DNA from: Streptosporangiaceae bacterium
GTDB lineage: Bacteria; Actinomycetota; Actinomycetes; Streptosporangiales; Streptosporangiaceae
Length of the DNA stretch: 8,453 bases
Direction of reading: 5' to 3'
Assembly: GCA_030041195.1 (NCBI GenBank)
Contig: JASHOI010000736.1
Span: 1-8,453, forward strand
Part shown: positions 1 to 5,482 of the stretch, one piece after another
How the letters are laid out: every line of letters begins with the position of its first letter
How positions within the stretch are numbered: the first letter of the stretch is position 1
Translations under genes and position numbers: made by a program
Notes under the pieces: model-generated
Told to the model about the DNA's origin: nothing
The model's database searches: none
Seen by the model: the letters and a program-made list of their open reading frames with translations, nothing else

Positions 1-60
1 TAGACCGTCCGCTCGCCGAGCATGCTGGCCAGGCCGGGCCCGATCAGCCCGGCGCCCGGC
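1..60. repeat. direct repeat copy A within the MFS gene
   Basis: These bases match 421-480 at 52 of 60 positions. Similarity fades immediately after about position 58, while the left end is cut by the window edge, so the true length is unknown. It encodes residues 207-224 of the MFS frame, which match residues 67-84 at 15 of 18 positions. Confidence 0.8.
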
Positions 61-674
61 TGAGCCGCCGGGCGCAGCGGCAGCCGCAGGCTGACCAGGA
101 GCAGGCCCACGAGCAGGACAGCGGCGAGGATCGGCAGGCCGGTCCAGAACCCGATGCCGACGAACAGCGCGACGAACACCGGGGCGAGCGCGGTGCCGAG
201 CCCGAGCAGGGCGTTCAGCGCCAGCACCGACCGGTCGACGGCCTGCGGGTGGAACGCGGCCGTCAGCGTGTTCAGCGCCGGGCCGGCGAGGCCGAAGCCC
301 GCGCCCAGGCAGGCGGTCGCGGCCAGCAGCAGCCCGTAGGCCGCCGCGTGCTGGTGCGCCACCGGCCAGCTCACGATCAGCAGCACCATGGCGGCCAGGT
401 CGGCCACCAGGCCGGCCAGGAAGACCGTGCGCTCGCCGAGCCTGCTGGCCAGGCCGTGCCCGATCACGCCGGCGCCGAGCAGCGAGGCGGTCACCGCGGT
501 GATCACCTGCGGTACGAACATCAGCCCGTACTGGGTGCTGGACAGGTCGTAGGAGCTCTTCGCGGTGAAGATCGTGCTGGCCGCGGGAAAGGTAACCAGG
601 GCGATGCCCTGAACCAGCCCGGCCGCGTTGACGGCGGCGGTCTCCGCCCGGCTGCCCGTCGCCTGCGATCGCAT
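1..674 (-). CDS. MFS transporter, partial (C-terminal part beyond left edge)
   Basis: Translating the minus strand from the ATG at 674 gives 224 residues with no stop before the window edge (begins MRSQATGSRAETAAVN). Hydrophobic segments lie at about residues 16-37, 48-70, 83-101, 111-135, 146-170 and 175-197, fitting the N-terminal six helices of a major facilitator superfamily permease. The loop between helices 2 and 3 holds a motif-A-like stretch, GHGLASRLGERT (residues 72-83). It is an inner-membrane secondary transporter; its substrate cannot be read from sequence. Oddly, residues 207-224 nearly repeat residues 67-84 directly after helix 6, where helix 7 would be expected. The final two bases give TA-, so the next codon could be Tyr or a stop; the aligned codon in the first copy is TTC (Phe), which favours Tyr. 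The ribosome site is weak (GGTAGGTG about 7 nt before the ATG). The gene lies 159 nt downstream of the DUF336 gene on the same strand and may export or import a compound handled by the adjacent catabolic genes. Confidence 0.85.
   Translation of the reverse strand, partial: MRSQATGSRAETAAVNAAGLVQGIALVTFPAASTIFTAKSSYDLSSTQYGLMFVPQVITAVTASLLGAGVIGHGLASRLGERTVFLAGLVADLAAMVLLIVSWPVAHQHAAAYGLLLAATACLGAGFGLAGPALNTLTAAFHPQAVDRSVLALNALLGLGTALAPVFVALFVGIGFWTGLPILAAVLLVGLLLVSLRLPLRPAAQPGAGLIGPGLASMLGERTV
421..480. repeat. direct repeat copy B within the MFS gene
   Basis: Partner of 1-60, 420 bp apart and therefore in the same reading frame. It encodes the motif-A region between helices 2 and 3 of the transporter, its normal location in the fold. 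Confidence 0.8.
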
Positions 675-728
675 GGGTTCACACCTACCATGCCGCCGAC
701 CACGCAACCGGCCGCCACGCCACGCCGC

Positions 729-744
729 AAAACCCGCTCTCGGG
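729..744 (-). terminator. weak intrinsic terminator candidate after the DUF336 gene
   Basis: Read on the minus strand this is CCCG, loop AGAG, CGGG, then TTTT: a 4-bp G/C stem with a tetraloop and a short T run. It lies about 90 nt past the DUF336 stop and 55 nt before the MFS start, where termination of the lyase-DUF336 transcript would be sensible. The stem is short, so confidence is low. Confidence 0.3.
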
Positions 745-749
745 GTGCG

Positions 750-795
750 TCGATGTACCAATGGGCTTGTAAGAAGCGGCCTATCGGTACATCGA
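750..795. promoter_or_regulatory. perfect 10-bp inverted repeat upstream of the MFS gene (possible operator)
   Basis: TCGATGTACC at 750-759 is the exact reverse complement of GGTACATCGA at 786-795, with a 26-nt spacer. After one mismatch two more base pairs form inward, so 12 of 13 positions agree. It sits 76-121 bp upstream of the MFS start and just past the end of the DUF336 gene. Arm centres are 36 bp apart, a little over three helical turns, compatible with two bound dimers or a looped site. It could also act as an RNA hairpin at the 3' end of the DUF336 transcript. No convincing -35/-10 pair was identified inside it. Confidence 0.5.
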
Positions 796-833
796 TGGGA
801 GCCCGGGGCACCAGCCCGGCGGGCGGTGGGAGG

Positions 834-1262
834 TCAGGAGGCGGGGACGGCGGACAGGCCGGCCTGGGCCACATCCATGTCCTGGCTGTAATGGCCGCCG
901 CTGACGCCGATCCCGCCGACCACGGCTCCCTCGACCTTGATCGGGTACCCGCCGCCGAAGACGACGAGCCGGTCGATGCCCGGCGCAGCGCCCATCGCCA
1001 GCGGCGGGTCGTCCTTGACGAACTCGTGCCAGGCGTCGGTGGCCATGCCGAAGCCGACCGCCGTGTACGCCTTGTCTTGCGCCACCTGCACGGACAGCAG
1101 CGGAGCGCCGTCCATCCGGCTGAACGCCTTGAGCACGCCGCTGTCGTCCACCACGGCGATCACGAACGGGTGACCCATCTCGGCCGCCCTGCGCTCGGCC
1201 GCCTCGATCATCGTCCTGGCCAGTTCCGTGGTCACGCTGGGCCGGTCGAACGTCGCTGCCAT
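834..1262 (-). CDS. GlcG/HbpS-type heme-binding family protein (DUF336)
   Basis: A 142-residue protein, a usual length for the GlcG/HbpS (DUF336) family. Family-like landmarks are VVDDSGVLKAFSRMDGAP near residues 38-55, QVAQDKAYTA soon after, and the glycine-rich C-terminal pair FGGGYPIKV and GGIGVSGG. No signal peptide is seen, so it is probably cytoplasmic. Members bind heme or act as small sensor or accessory proteins; many are linked to hydroxy-acid or aromatic catabolism genes without a proven role. The ATG at 1262 is chosen because GGGAGG ends 6 nt before it; the in-frame GTG at 1268 would touch that ribosome site. It starts 17 nt after the lyase gene, so the two are almost certainly cotranscribed. 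Whether it binds heme cannot be judged from sequence. Confidence 0.85.
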   Translation of the reverse strand: MAATFDRPSVTTELARTMIEAAERRAAEMGHPFVIAVVDDSGVLKAFSRMDGAPLLSVQVAQDKAYTAVGFGMATDAWHEFVKDDPPLAMGAAPGIDRLVVFGGGYPIKVEGAVVGGIGVSGGHYSQDMDVAQAGLSAVPAS

Positions 1263-1279
1263 TCCCACCCTCCCGGTTC

Positions 1280-2176
1280 TCAGTCCTTCGCGATGTAGCG
1301 CTGCTCGACGTCGCGTACCTCGGGCAGCCCGATGAAATCAAGGAACTCGCCGAACGACGGCAGCTCGGCCATGGCCGCGGCCGGCGTTCCGGCCTGTGCG
1401 ATCTCCCGCAGGATCCGGCGCATGCCGGCGGTCGCCGCCAGCAGCGTGCCGATCGGGAAGATGACGATCCGGTAGCCGAGCTCGGCCAGCCGGTCCAGGC
1501 CGATCGGCGGGGTCTTGCCGCCCTCGGCCCAGTTGAACAGCAGCGGCACGCCGGGGAAGGCGCTGGCCACCTCCTCGGCCTCCGCCTCGGACACCACCGC
1601 CTCGATGAACAGGACGTCGGCCCCTGCGGCGCGGTAAAGCCGGCCGCGCTCAATCGCCGCCGCGAGCCCCTCGACCGCGCGGGCGTCCGTCCGGGCAATG
1701 ATCACGAACTCGGGCTGGGCGCGCGCCTCGACCGCGGCGCGCACCTTCTCGGCCATCTCCTGCGCCGGAATGACCTGCTTGCCCTCCATGTGGCCGCACT
1801 TCTTCGGCGCCACCTGGTCCTCGATGTGGATCCCGGCGACCCCGGCGGCCTCGAAAGCGCCGACGGTGCGGATCACGTTCAGCGGGTTGCCGTAGCCGGT
1901 ATCGGCGTCGGCGATCACCGGGATGTCCACGCACGCGGCGATCCGGCCCGCGTTACCCGCCATCTCGGTCATCGTGAGCAGCCCGACGTCGGGACGCCCG
2001 ATCAGCGCGGCCGAGGTGCCGAACCCGGTCATGTACACCGCCGGGAACCCGGCCTCCTCCACCAGCCGCGCGGCCAGCGGGTCGAATGCCCCCGGCGCCA
2101 CGATCGTCTGGCCGGACTCGAGCAGCGCGCGCAGCCGGGCCGCCGCTCCCGGGCGGCGGGTCAGCCGGGCCGTCAC
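1280..2176 (-). CDS. isocitrate lyase/PEP mutase superfamily C-C lyase
   Basis: A 298-residue alpha/beta-barrel protein of the isocitrate lyase/phosphoenolpyruvate mutase superfamily, near the usual length of 2-methylisocitrate lyase-type members. Visible motifs in order: APGAFDPLAA (27-36), YMTGFG (48-53), DADTGYG (90-96, metal-binding acid region), HIEDQ (117-121) and the catalytic loop PKKCGH with Cys127. The retained Cys loop favours a 2-hydroxyacid lyase (methylisocitrate or dimethylmalate type) over a phosphonate mutase or oxaloacetate decarboxylase. The natural substrate is unknown. The start is a GTG at 2176 without a good ribosome site of its own. It overlaps the stop of a 19-codon upstream frame (GTGA), so expression is probably by translational coupling. 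It is divergent from the hydratase/decarboxylase pair and 17 nt upstream of the DUF336 gene, suggesting a common catabolic role. Confidence 0.88.
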   Translation of the reverse strand: MTARLTRRPGAAARLRALLESGQTIVAPGAFDPLAARLVEEAGFPAVYMTGFGTSAALIGRPDVGLLTMTEMAGNAGRIAACVDIPVIADADTGYGNPLNVIRTVGAFEAAGVAGIHIEDQVAPKKCGHMEGKQVIPAQEMAEKVRAAVEARAQPEFVIIARTDARAVEGLAAAIERGRLYRAAGADVLFIEAVVSEAEAEEVASAFPGVPLLFNWAEGGKTPPIGLDRLAELGYRIVIFPIGTLLAATAGMRRILREIAQAGTPAAAMAELPSFGEFLDFIGLPEVRDVEQRYIAKD

Positions 2177-2232
2177 CGGACTCGCATCGGCGTCGTCACC
2201 TGTGCGGCCGGCCGCGGGATGTCGATGCGCAC
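2173..2232 (-). CDS. possible 19-aa leader peptide coupled to the lyase gene
   Basis: A GTG at 2232 lies 5 nt after a full AAGGAGG ribosome site (2238-2244, minus strand), the best such signal in this region. The frame encodes MRIDIPRPAAQVTTPMRVR and stops at TGA (2175-2173), which overlaps the lyase GTG start as GTGA. The lyase has no strong site of its own, and I found no ATG, GTG or TTG in its frame in the stretch upstream back to this ribosome site. The simplest reading is that ribosomes load here and reinitiate on the lyase gene. The peptide has no run of a single amino acid that would suggest classical attenuation. A base error joining this frame to the lyase cannot be excluded. Confidence 0.5.
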   Translation of the reverse strand: MRIDIPRPAAQVTTPMRVR

Positions 2233-2237
2233 TGCGG

Positions 2238-2244
2238 CCTCCTT
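2238..2244 (-). promoter_or_regulatory. strong ribosome binding site of the leader frame
   Basis: Minus-strand AAGGAGG, 5 nt before the GTG at 2232 and 61 nt before the lyase GTG. It is much too far from the lyase start to serve it directly, which is the main argument for the coupled leader frame. Confidence 0.6.
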
Positions 2245-2284
2245 CACGCCGGACCGGCTCGGCACCAGTCTGGCATCTCGCCCG

Positions 2285-2320
2285 GGCGTCTTGACGCCGC
2301 GCCGCCGTATCGCGCAGGCT
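2285..2320 (+). promoter_or_regulatory. candidate promoter/operator for the hydratase-decarboxylase pair
   Basis: TTGACG at 2291-2296 resembles a -35 element. CAGGCT at 2315-2320, 18 nt downstream, is a weak actinomycete-like -10, leaving room for a start point ahead of the ribosome site at 2353. The -35 is embedded in a perfect 14-bp dyad, GGCGTC-TT-GACGCC (2285-2298), a plausible repressor site that could control both divergent units. The 10 region match is poor and G/C-rich DNA yields such dyads easily, so this is tentative. I saw no clear minus-strand promoter in the shared gap. Confidence 0.35.
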
Positions 2321-2367
2321 CGGCTGGGCTCCGCAGCCGGCATCCGAGGCGACAGGAGGTATTGCTC

Positions 2368-3156
2368 ATGCCGATCGCCGACCCGCACGCGGCGGCTTCG
2401 ATCCTGTATGAGGCGCGCCGGACCGGCATCCCGGTCGAGCCATTCACCGACAGCGACCCCAGCCTCGGCATGTCCGACGGCTACGCGGTGCAGGAGCATC
2501 TGGTCCGGATGCTGCTCGAGGACGGCGAGCGGATCGCTGGCTACAAGGTCGGGCTGACGTCCAAGCCGATGCAGCAGATGGTCGGGGTCAGCTCGCCCGA
2601 CTACGGCCCGGTGCTGGCTTCTACGGTGTACGCCAACGGGGCCGAGCTGCCGCTGGCGAGGTTCATCCAGCCGCGGATCGAGGCCGAGATCGTGTTCGTG
2701 CTCGGCCAGCGGCTGGCCGGCCCCGGCGTCAGCGTCGCGGACGCGAGCCTGGCCACGGCCGGGGTGGCCGCGTCCATGGAGATCATCGACTCCCGGATCG
2801 TGGACTGGCGGATCAAGCTCGCAGACACGGTCGCCGACCTGGCCTCCAACGGCGCGGTTGCGATCTCGAGCCGGATCGTTCCGCTGGCCGGCTTGGATAC
2901 CAGGCTGATCGGGATGGTGCTCACCCGCAACGGCGAGCTGGTGGACACCGGCGCCGGAGCCGCGGCGCTCGGCGACCCGCTGGCCGTGGTCGCGTGGCTC
3001 GCCAATACGCTGGGCGAGCACGGAATCGCGCTGGAGCCGGGGCACCTGGTGATGACCGGATCGATGCACGCGGCGGTTCCGATGGCGGCCGGTGATGTGT
3101 TCCGGGCGGACTTCGACCGGCTCGGCCCGGTCACGGTGCGCGCGACGGAGGGATGA
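2368..3156 (+). CDS. 2-oxopent-4-enoate hydratase-like enzyme (fumarylacetoacetase-related family)
   Basis: A 262-residue cytoplasmic protein like the MhpD/DmpE/XylJ hydratases, which add water to 2-hydroxypenta-2,4-dienoate to give 4-hydroxy-2-oxovalerate in meta-cleavage pathways. Landmarks: GYKVGLTSK with Lys60, PDYGPVL (77-83), FIQPRIEAEI with Glu105 and Glu107, and SMEIIDSR with Glu138. This E-x-E plus Glu 31 residues later is the usual divalent-metal triad of the family. DTVADLASNG follows in the expected place. The ATG at 2368 is fixed by AGGAGGT ending 7 nt upstream; longer in-frame extensions lack such a site. Its stop overlaps the start of the next, paralogous gene, so the two proteins are likely made in equal amounts. 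Related enzymes for larger dioic acids (HpaH type) cannot be ruled out. Confidence 0.85.
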   Translation: MPIADPHAAASILYEARRTGIPVEPFTDSDPSLGMSDGYAVQEHLVRMLLEDGERIAGYKVGLTSKPMQQMVGVSSPDYGPVLASTVYANGAELPLARFIQPRIEAEIVFVLGQRLAGPGVSVADASLATAGVAASMEIIDSRIVDWRIKLADTVADLASNGAVAISSRIVPLAGLDTRLIGMVLTRNGELVDTGAGAAALGDPLAVVAWLANTLGEHGIALEPGHLVMTGSMHAAVPMAAGDVFRADFDRLGPVTVRATEG

Positions 3157-3920
3157 TGGCCCAGGACATCCGTGAGCTGGCCGACCGGCTGGCCGAGGCG
3201 GCCTTCGGACGGAACGCAATCCCTCCGCTGTCGGACGGGGTGCCCGGACTCGACGTGGACACCGGCTACGCGATCCAGGGGCTGGCGCGCGAGGCGGCCG
3301 GCCCGCTGGCCGGCTGGAAGCTCGGCGCGACCTCCCGGGCCAAGCAGGCGCAGACCGGGATCGGCTCGCCGGTGCGCGGCTTCCTGGCCAGCGCGAACGC
3401 GCTCGACCTCGGCGAGCGGCTGGCCACCGGCGAGCTGATCCAGCCCCGGGCCGAGCCAGAGATCGTGTTCATCATGGGCAGGGACCTGTCCGGCCCGGCC
3501 GTGACCGGCGCCGATGTGCTCGCCGCGACCGGCAGCGTGGCGGCCGGCATCGAGATCCTGGACTCCCGCTACGCCAGCGGCCGGCTCACGGCGCCGGACG
3601 TGATCGCCGACAACGCCTCGGCCGGGCGGTTCCTGGTCGGGTCGCCGGTGCCGCTCGACGGCATCGACCTGCGCCTGGCCGGCGTGGTGCTCGAGCACAA
3701 CGGCGAGGTGGTCGCGACAGCGGCCGGCGCGGCCGCGCTCGGCCACCCGGCCGCGGCCGTGGCCTGGCTGGTCCGGTCGCTGGCCGCGGCCGGCGAAGGC
3801 GTGGCGGCCGGGCAGGTTGTGTTCTCCGGCGGCCTCACCGTCTCGGTGCCGGTCCGGCCCCGCGACGTGGTCGTGGCGAGCATCGACCGGCTGGGCTCGG
3901 TTGAGCTGGGGGTCGGGTAG
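3156..3920 (+). CDS. 4-oxalocrotonate decarboxylase-like enzyme
   Basis: A 254-residue paralogue of the preceding gene. Features pointing to the decarboxylase branch (DmpH/XylI/NahK) rather than the hydratase are GWKLGATSRAK (53-63), SPVRGFL (71-77), the metal-site sequence RAEPEIVF (Glu100, Glu102), IEILDSRY (Glu133) and DVIADNAS. Decarboxylases of this group convert 4-oxalocrotonate to 2-hydroxypenta-2,4-dienoate and pass it to the hydratase inside a joint complex. Two adjacent ATG codons occur (3153 and 3156). GGAGG ends at 3151, one base before the first and four before the second, so 3156 is preferred; the choice changes one residue. The start overlaps the hydratase stop TGA. The gene converges on the PNPOx gene with a 15-nt gap between stops. 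Decarboxylase versus hydratase specificity rests on motif resemblance only. Confidence 0.82.
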   Translation: MAQDIRELADRLAEAAFGRNAIPPLSDGVPGLDVDTGYAIQGLAREAAGPLAGWKLGATSRAKQAQTGIGSPVRGFLASANALDLGERLATGELIQPRAEPEIVFIMGRDLSGPAVTGADVLAATGSVAAGIEILDSRYASGRLTAPDVIADNASAGRFLVGSPVPLDGIDLRLAGVVLEHNGEVVATAAGAAALGHPAAAVAWLVRSLAAAGEGVAAGQVVFSGGLTVSVPVRPRDVVVASIDRLGSVELGVG

Positions 3921-3935
3921 CGTTCCGGCCACTCG

Positions 3936-4394
3936 TCAGGCGAGCGGCACGGGAATGCGATGGTCGGGCCGGCCGTCCCTGGCGAGGATCCAGTGCGAGT
4001 CTGCTGTGGCCCCGTAAAGCCGCAGCCCGGCGCCGGGCCGGACGTCCTCGCTCGTCCATTCCGGCCCGCCGTGAGCCACCGAGCGGCGGGAGAACGCCTC
4101 GATCCCCCGGGCGATCTCGTCGCCCTCGAGCAGCTTGGCGACGGCGGAGGAGTACACGCCCTGCCCGGCGCCGATCGAGGCGCGGGAGTCGAAGATCACG
4201 ATGCCCACCTCGGGGCGCGCCTCGATGTTGCGGGAATGCGTCACACCGGGCGAAGAGACCCAGAAGAACTCGGTGCAGCCGGAGTGCGCGAAGTAGAGAG
4301 GCGAACTCCACGGCCGGCCCGAGGCATCGGCGGTGGCCAGGACGAGGTAGCGGCTGGCCTCGACGATGTCACGTGCGGTCTGCGCGGCGCTCAT
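3936..4394 (-). CDS. pyridoxamine 5'-phosphate oxidase-family (FMN split-barrel) protein
   Basis: A 152-residue protein with the flavin split-barrel pattern: SRYLVLATADASGRPWSSPL (residues 14-33), FFWVSS, THSRNIEARPEVGIVIFDS, and a later strand around AKLLEGDEI. Such proteins bind FMN, F420 or heme and act as reductases or oxidases on diverse small molecules; true pyridoxine-phosphate oxidase activity is unlikely at this length and sequence. The ATG at 4394 begins 1 nt after the previous gene's stop and is preferred over an ATG at 4451 that would add a low-complexity Ser/Thr/Pro stretch overlapping the upstream gene by 56 nt. No strong ribosome site precedes 4394, consistent with coupling to the upstream gene. 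It is the last gene of the ArsR-led operon. Confidence 0.82.
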   Translation of the reverse strand: MSAAQTARDIVEASRYLVLATADASGRPWSSPLYFAHSGCTEFFWVSSPGVTHSRNIEARPEVGIVIFDSRASIGAGQGVYSSAVAKLLEGDEIARGIEAFSRRSVAHGGPEWTSEDVRPGAGLRLYGATADSHWILARDGRPDHRIPVPLA

Positions 4395-4395
4395 C

Positions 4396-4881
4396 TCAGC
4401 CGGCCCTGCGGTAGGTGAGGGCGAAGTCGTGCTTCCAGTCACGGTCGCCATCGCGGCGCTTCTCCCAGGCGCCGCTGATCGTGTTCCCGTCCGCGCTGAA
4501 CGTGCCGGTGAATCGCTGCGCGAAATCCAGCGGGGCGAAGTCGGGCGACTCCCGCGTGAGCGTCCACACCTGGCCGGCGAGGCTCATCGCGTAAAGCCGC
4601 GCCACGCCGCGGGAGTCGTAGTAATGCTGCGTGTATGCGCCGGTCTCCGGGTCGGCTGCGACGATCGTCAGGCTGTCGGGCGCTTCCGGGATAGGGATCT
4701 CGGTGCGCTGCAGCAGGAACTGCCGGCCCAAGTCCCACCGGAACCGGCTGCGTCCCGGCGGGCTTTGCCCGTGGGCGGTGGACGGTGCCGGCTGATCGCC
4801 AGGAAAGCGCGCCTCGATGACCCACTCGCCGACGAAGGCGTCCAGGCGTGCCAGCGCGTCTGCCCTGTTCCCGGTCATCAT
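4396..4881 (-). CDS. conserved hypothetical, DUF1579/lipocalin-like
   Basis: A 161-residue soluble protein. The N-terminal phrase LARLDAFVGEWVIEARFPG followed by alternating strands (FRWDLGRQFLLQRTEI, YTQHYYDSRGVARLYAMSL, DFAQRFTGTFSADGNTISGAWE) resembles small beta-barrel proteins of the DUF1579 or nitrobindin-like sort. Function is not known, and no catalytic residues can be assigned. Start choices are GTG 4887, ATG 4881 and ATG 4878. The GGGAAG site 5 nt upstream favours 4881, which leaves 2 nt after the reductase stop. Its tight placement between a RibD-like reductase and a flavin-fold protein suggests cotranscription and perhaps binding of a small ligand. Confidence 0.75.
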   Translation of the reverse strand: MMTGNRADALARLDAFVGEWVIEARFPGDQPAPSTAHGQSPPGRSRFRWDLGRQFLLQRTEIPIPEAPDSLTIVAADPETGAYTQHYYDSRGVARLYAMSLAGQVWTLTRESPDFAPLDFAQRFTGTFSADGNTISGAWEKRRDGDRDWKHDFALTYRRAG

Positions 4882-4883
4882 GA

Positions 4884-5477
4884 TCACTTCCCGCTCACGC
4901 GGTAGTGCAGGTGGGTCACCCGGTCGCCGTGGACGACCTGCGGGTTGTCCAGCAGCACCGGCGGTCCGGCGTAGTCACCGAAGAACCGGACGCCGGAGCC
5001 GAACACGACCGGGGCCAGGCTGACGGACAGCTCGTCAACGAGCCCGGCCGCGAGAGCCTGGCCGGTCAGGTTCCCGGCGGTCAGCGCGACGTTCCGGTCT
5101 CCGGCGAAGGCCTTGGCCCTGGCTATCGCGCTGGCCAGGCCGTCGGTGACGAAGGTGAACGGCGCGTCGGGGAAGGGCCAGCCCGCGGGTGCCTCGTGGG
5201 TCACCACGAACACGTGGTCGCCGATCGCCGGGCGGCCGTTCCAGCCGTTGGTCAGGTCGAACAGGCGCCGCCCGATCACCGCCGCGCCGATGTTGACCCA
5301 GTTCGCGCGCAGGTAACCGGCGGTCGCCTCGGTGACGTGGAAGACCCGGTCCGGGTCGGCGCCGGTGATCGAGACGTCCCCGTTGCTGTACCAGTCGAAC
5401 AGCGCGCCGACCGCGTCGTCGGCGTCGGCGACGAACCCGTCCACTGACATGGCCGCGTTGGCGATGACCTTGCCCAT
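4884..5477 (-). CDS. RibD/dihydrofolate reductase-family protein
   Basis: A 197-residue protein of the RibD C-terminal/dihydrofolate reductase-like family. It begins MGKVIANAAMSVDGFVAD, the typical first strand and loop of the fold. Then come AAVIGRRLFDLTNGWNGRP, DHVFVVTHEAP, the nucleotide-binding region NVALTAGNLTGQALAAGLV (usually GG.. or AG..), VDELSVSLAPVVFGSGVRFF and a C-terminal THLHYRV strand. Members are NADPH-dependent reductases; those outside riboflavin synthesis have mostly unknown substrates. The ATG at 5477 lies 5 nt after the AHSA1 stop. A longer in-frame extension upstream is rejected because it would run antisense-like through the AHSA1 gene in another frame. Such proteins often neighbour ArsR/SRPBCC pairs in actinomycetes. 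Confidence 0.85.
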   Translation of the reverse strand: MGKVIANAAMSVDGFVADADDAVGALFDWYSNGDVSITGADPDRVFHVTEATAGYLRANWVNIGAAVIGRRLFDLTNGWNGRPAIGDHVFVVTHEAPAGWPFPDAPFTFVTDGLASAIARAKAFAGDRNVALTAGNLTGQALAAGLVDELSVSLAPVVFGSGVRFFGDYAGPPVLLDNPQVVHGDRVTHLHYRVSGK

Positions 5478-5482
5478 GGCCG

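Noticed and set aside
249..1298. Long open plus-strand frame opposite the MFS and DUF336 genes
   Set aside because: Its translation is rich in Arg, Gly and His without recognisable domains, and it runs antisense to two recognisable protein families. It is a by-product of G/C-biased third positions.
1280..2176. Phosphonate biosynthesis gene (PEP mutase)
   Set aside because: The PKKCGH catalytic loop with Cys is typical of lyases, and no phosphonopyruvate decarboxylase or related gene is nearby.
2086..2367. N-terminal extension of the hydratase by about 94 residues
   Set aside because: The extension is Arg/Pro/Gly-rich without family similarity and overlaps the lyase gene. An AGGAGGT site fixes the start at 2368, giving the normal family length.
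2173..3219. Open minus-strand frame of 348 codons antisense to the hydratase
   Set aside because: Only its last 19 codons have a good ribosome site. The remainder is low-complexity and antisense to a well-supported enzyme gene.
2601..3932. Minus-strand frame of 443 codons antisense to the hydratase/decarboxylase pair
   Set aside because: No family similarity and shadow-like composition. The plus-strand pair has clear motifs and coupled start/stop signals.
3929..3947. Small hairpin (CCACTCG/CGAGCGG) between the convergent genes as a bidirectional terminator
   Set aside because: A 7-nt stem with one mismatch, partly inside the PNPOx gene and with no T run, is not enough support.
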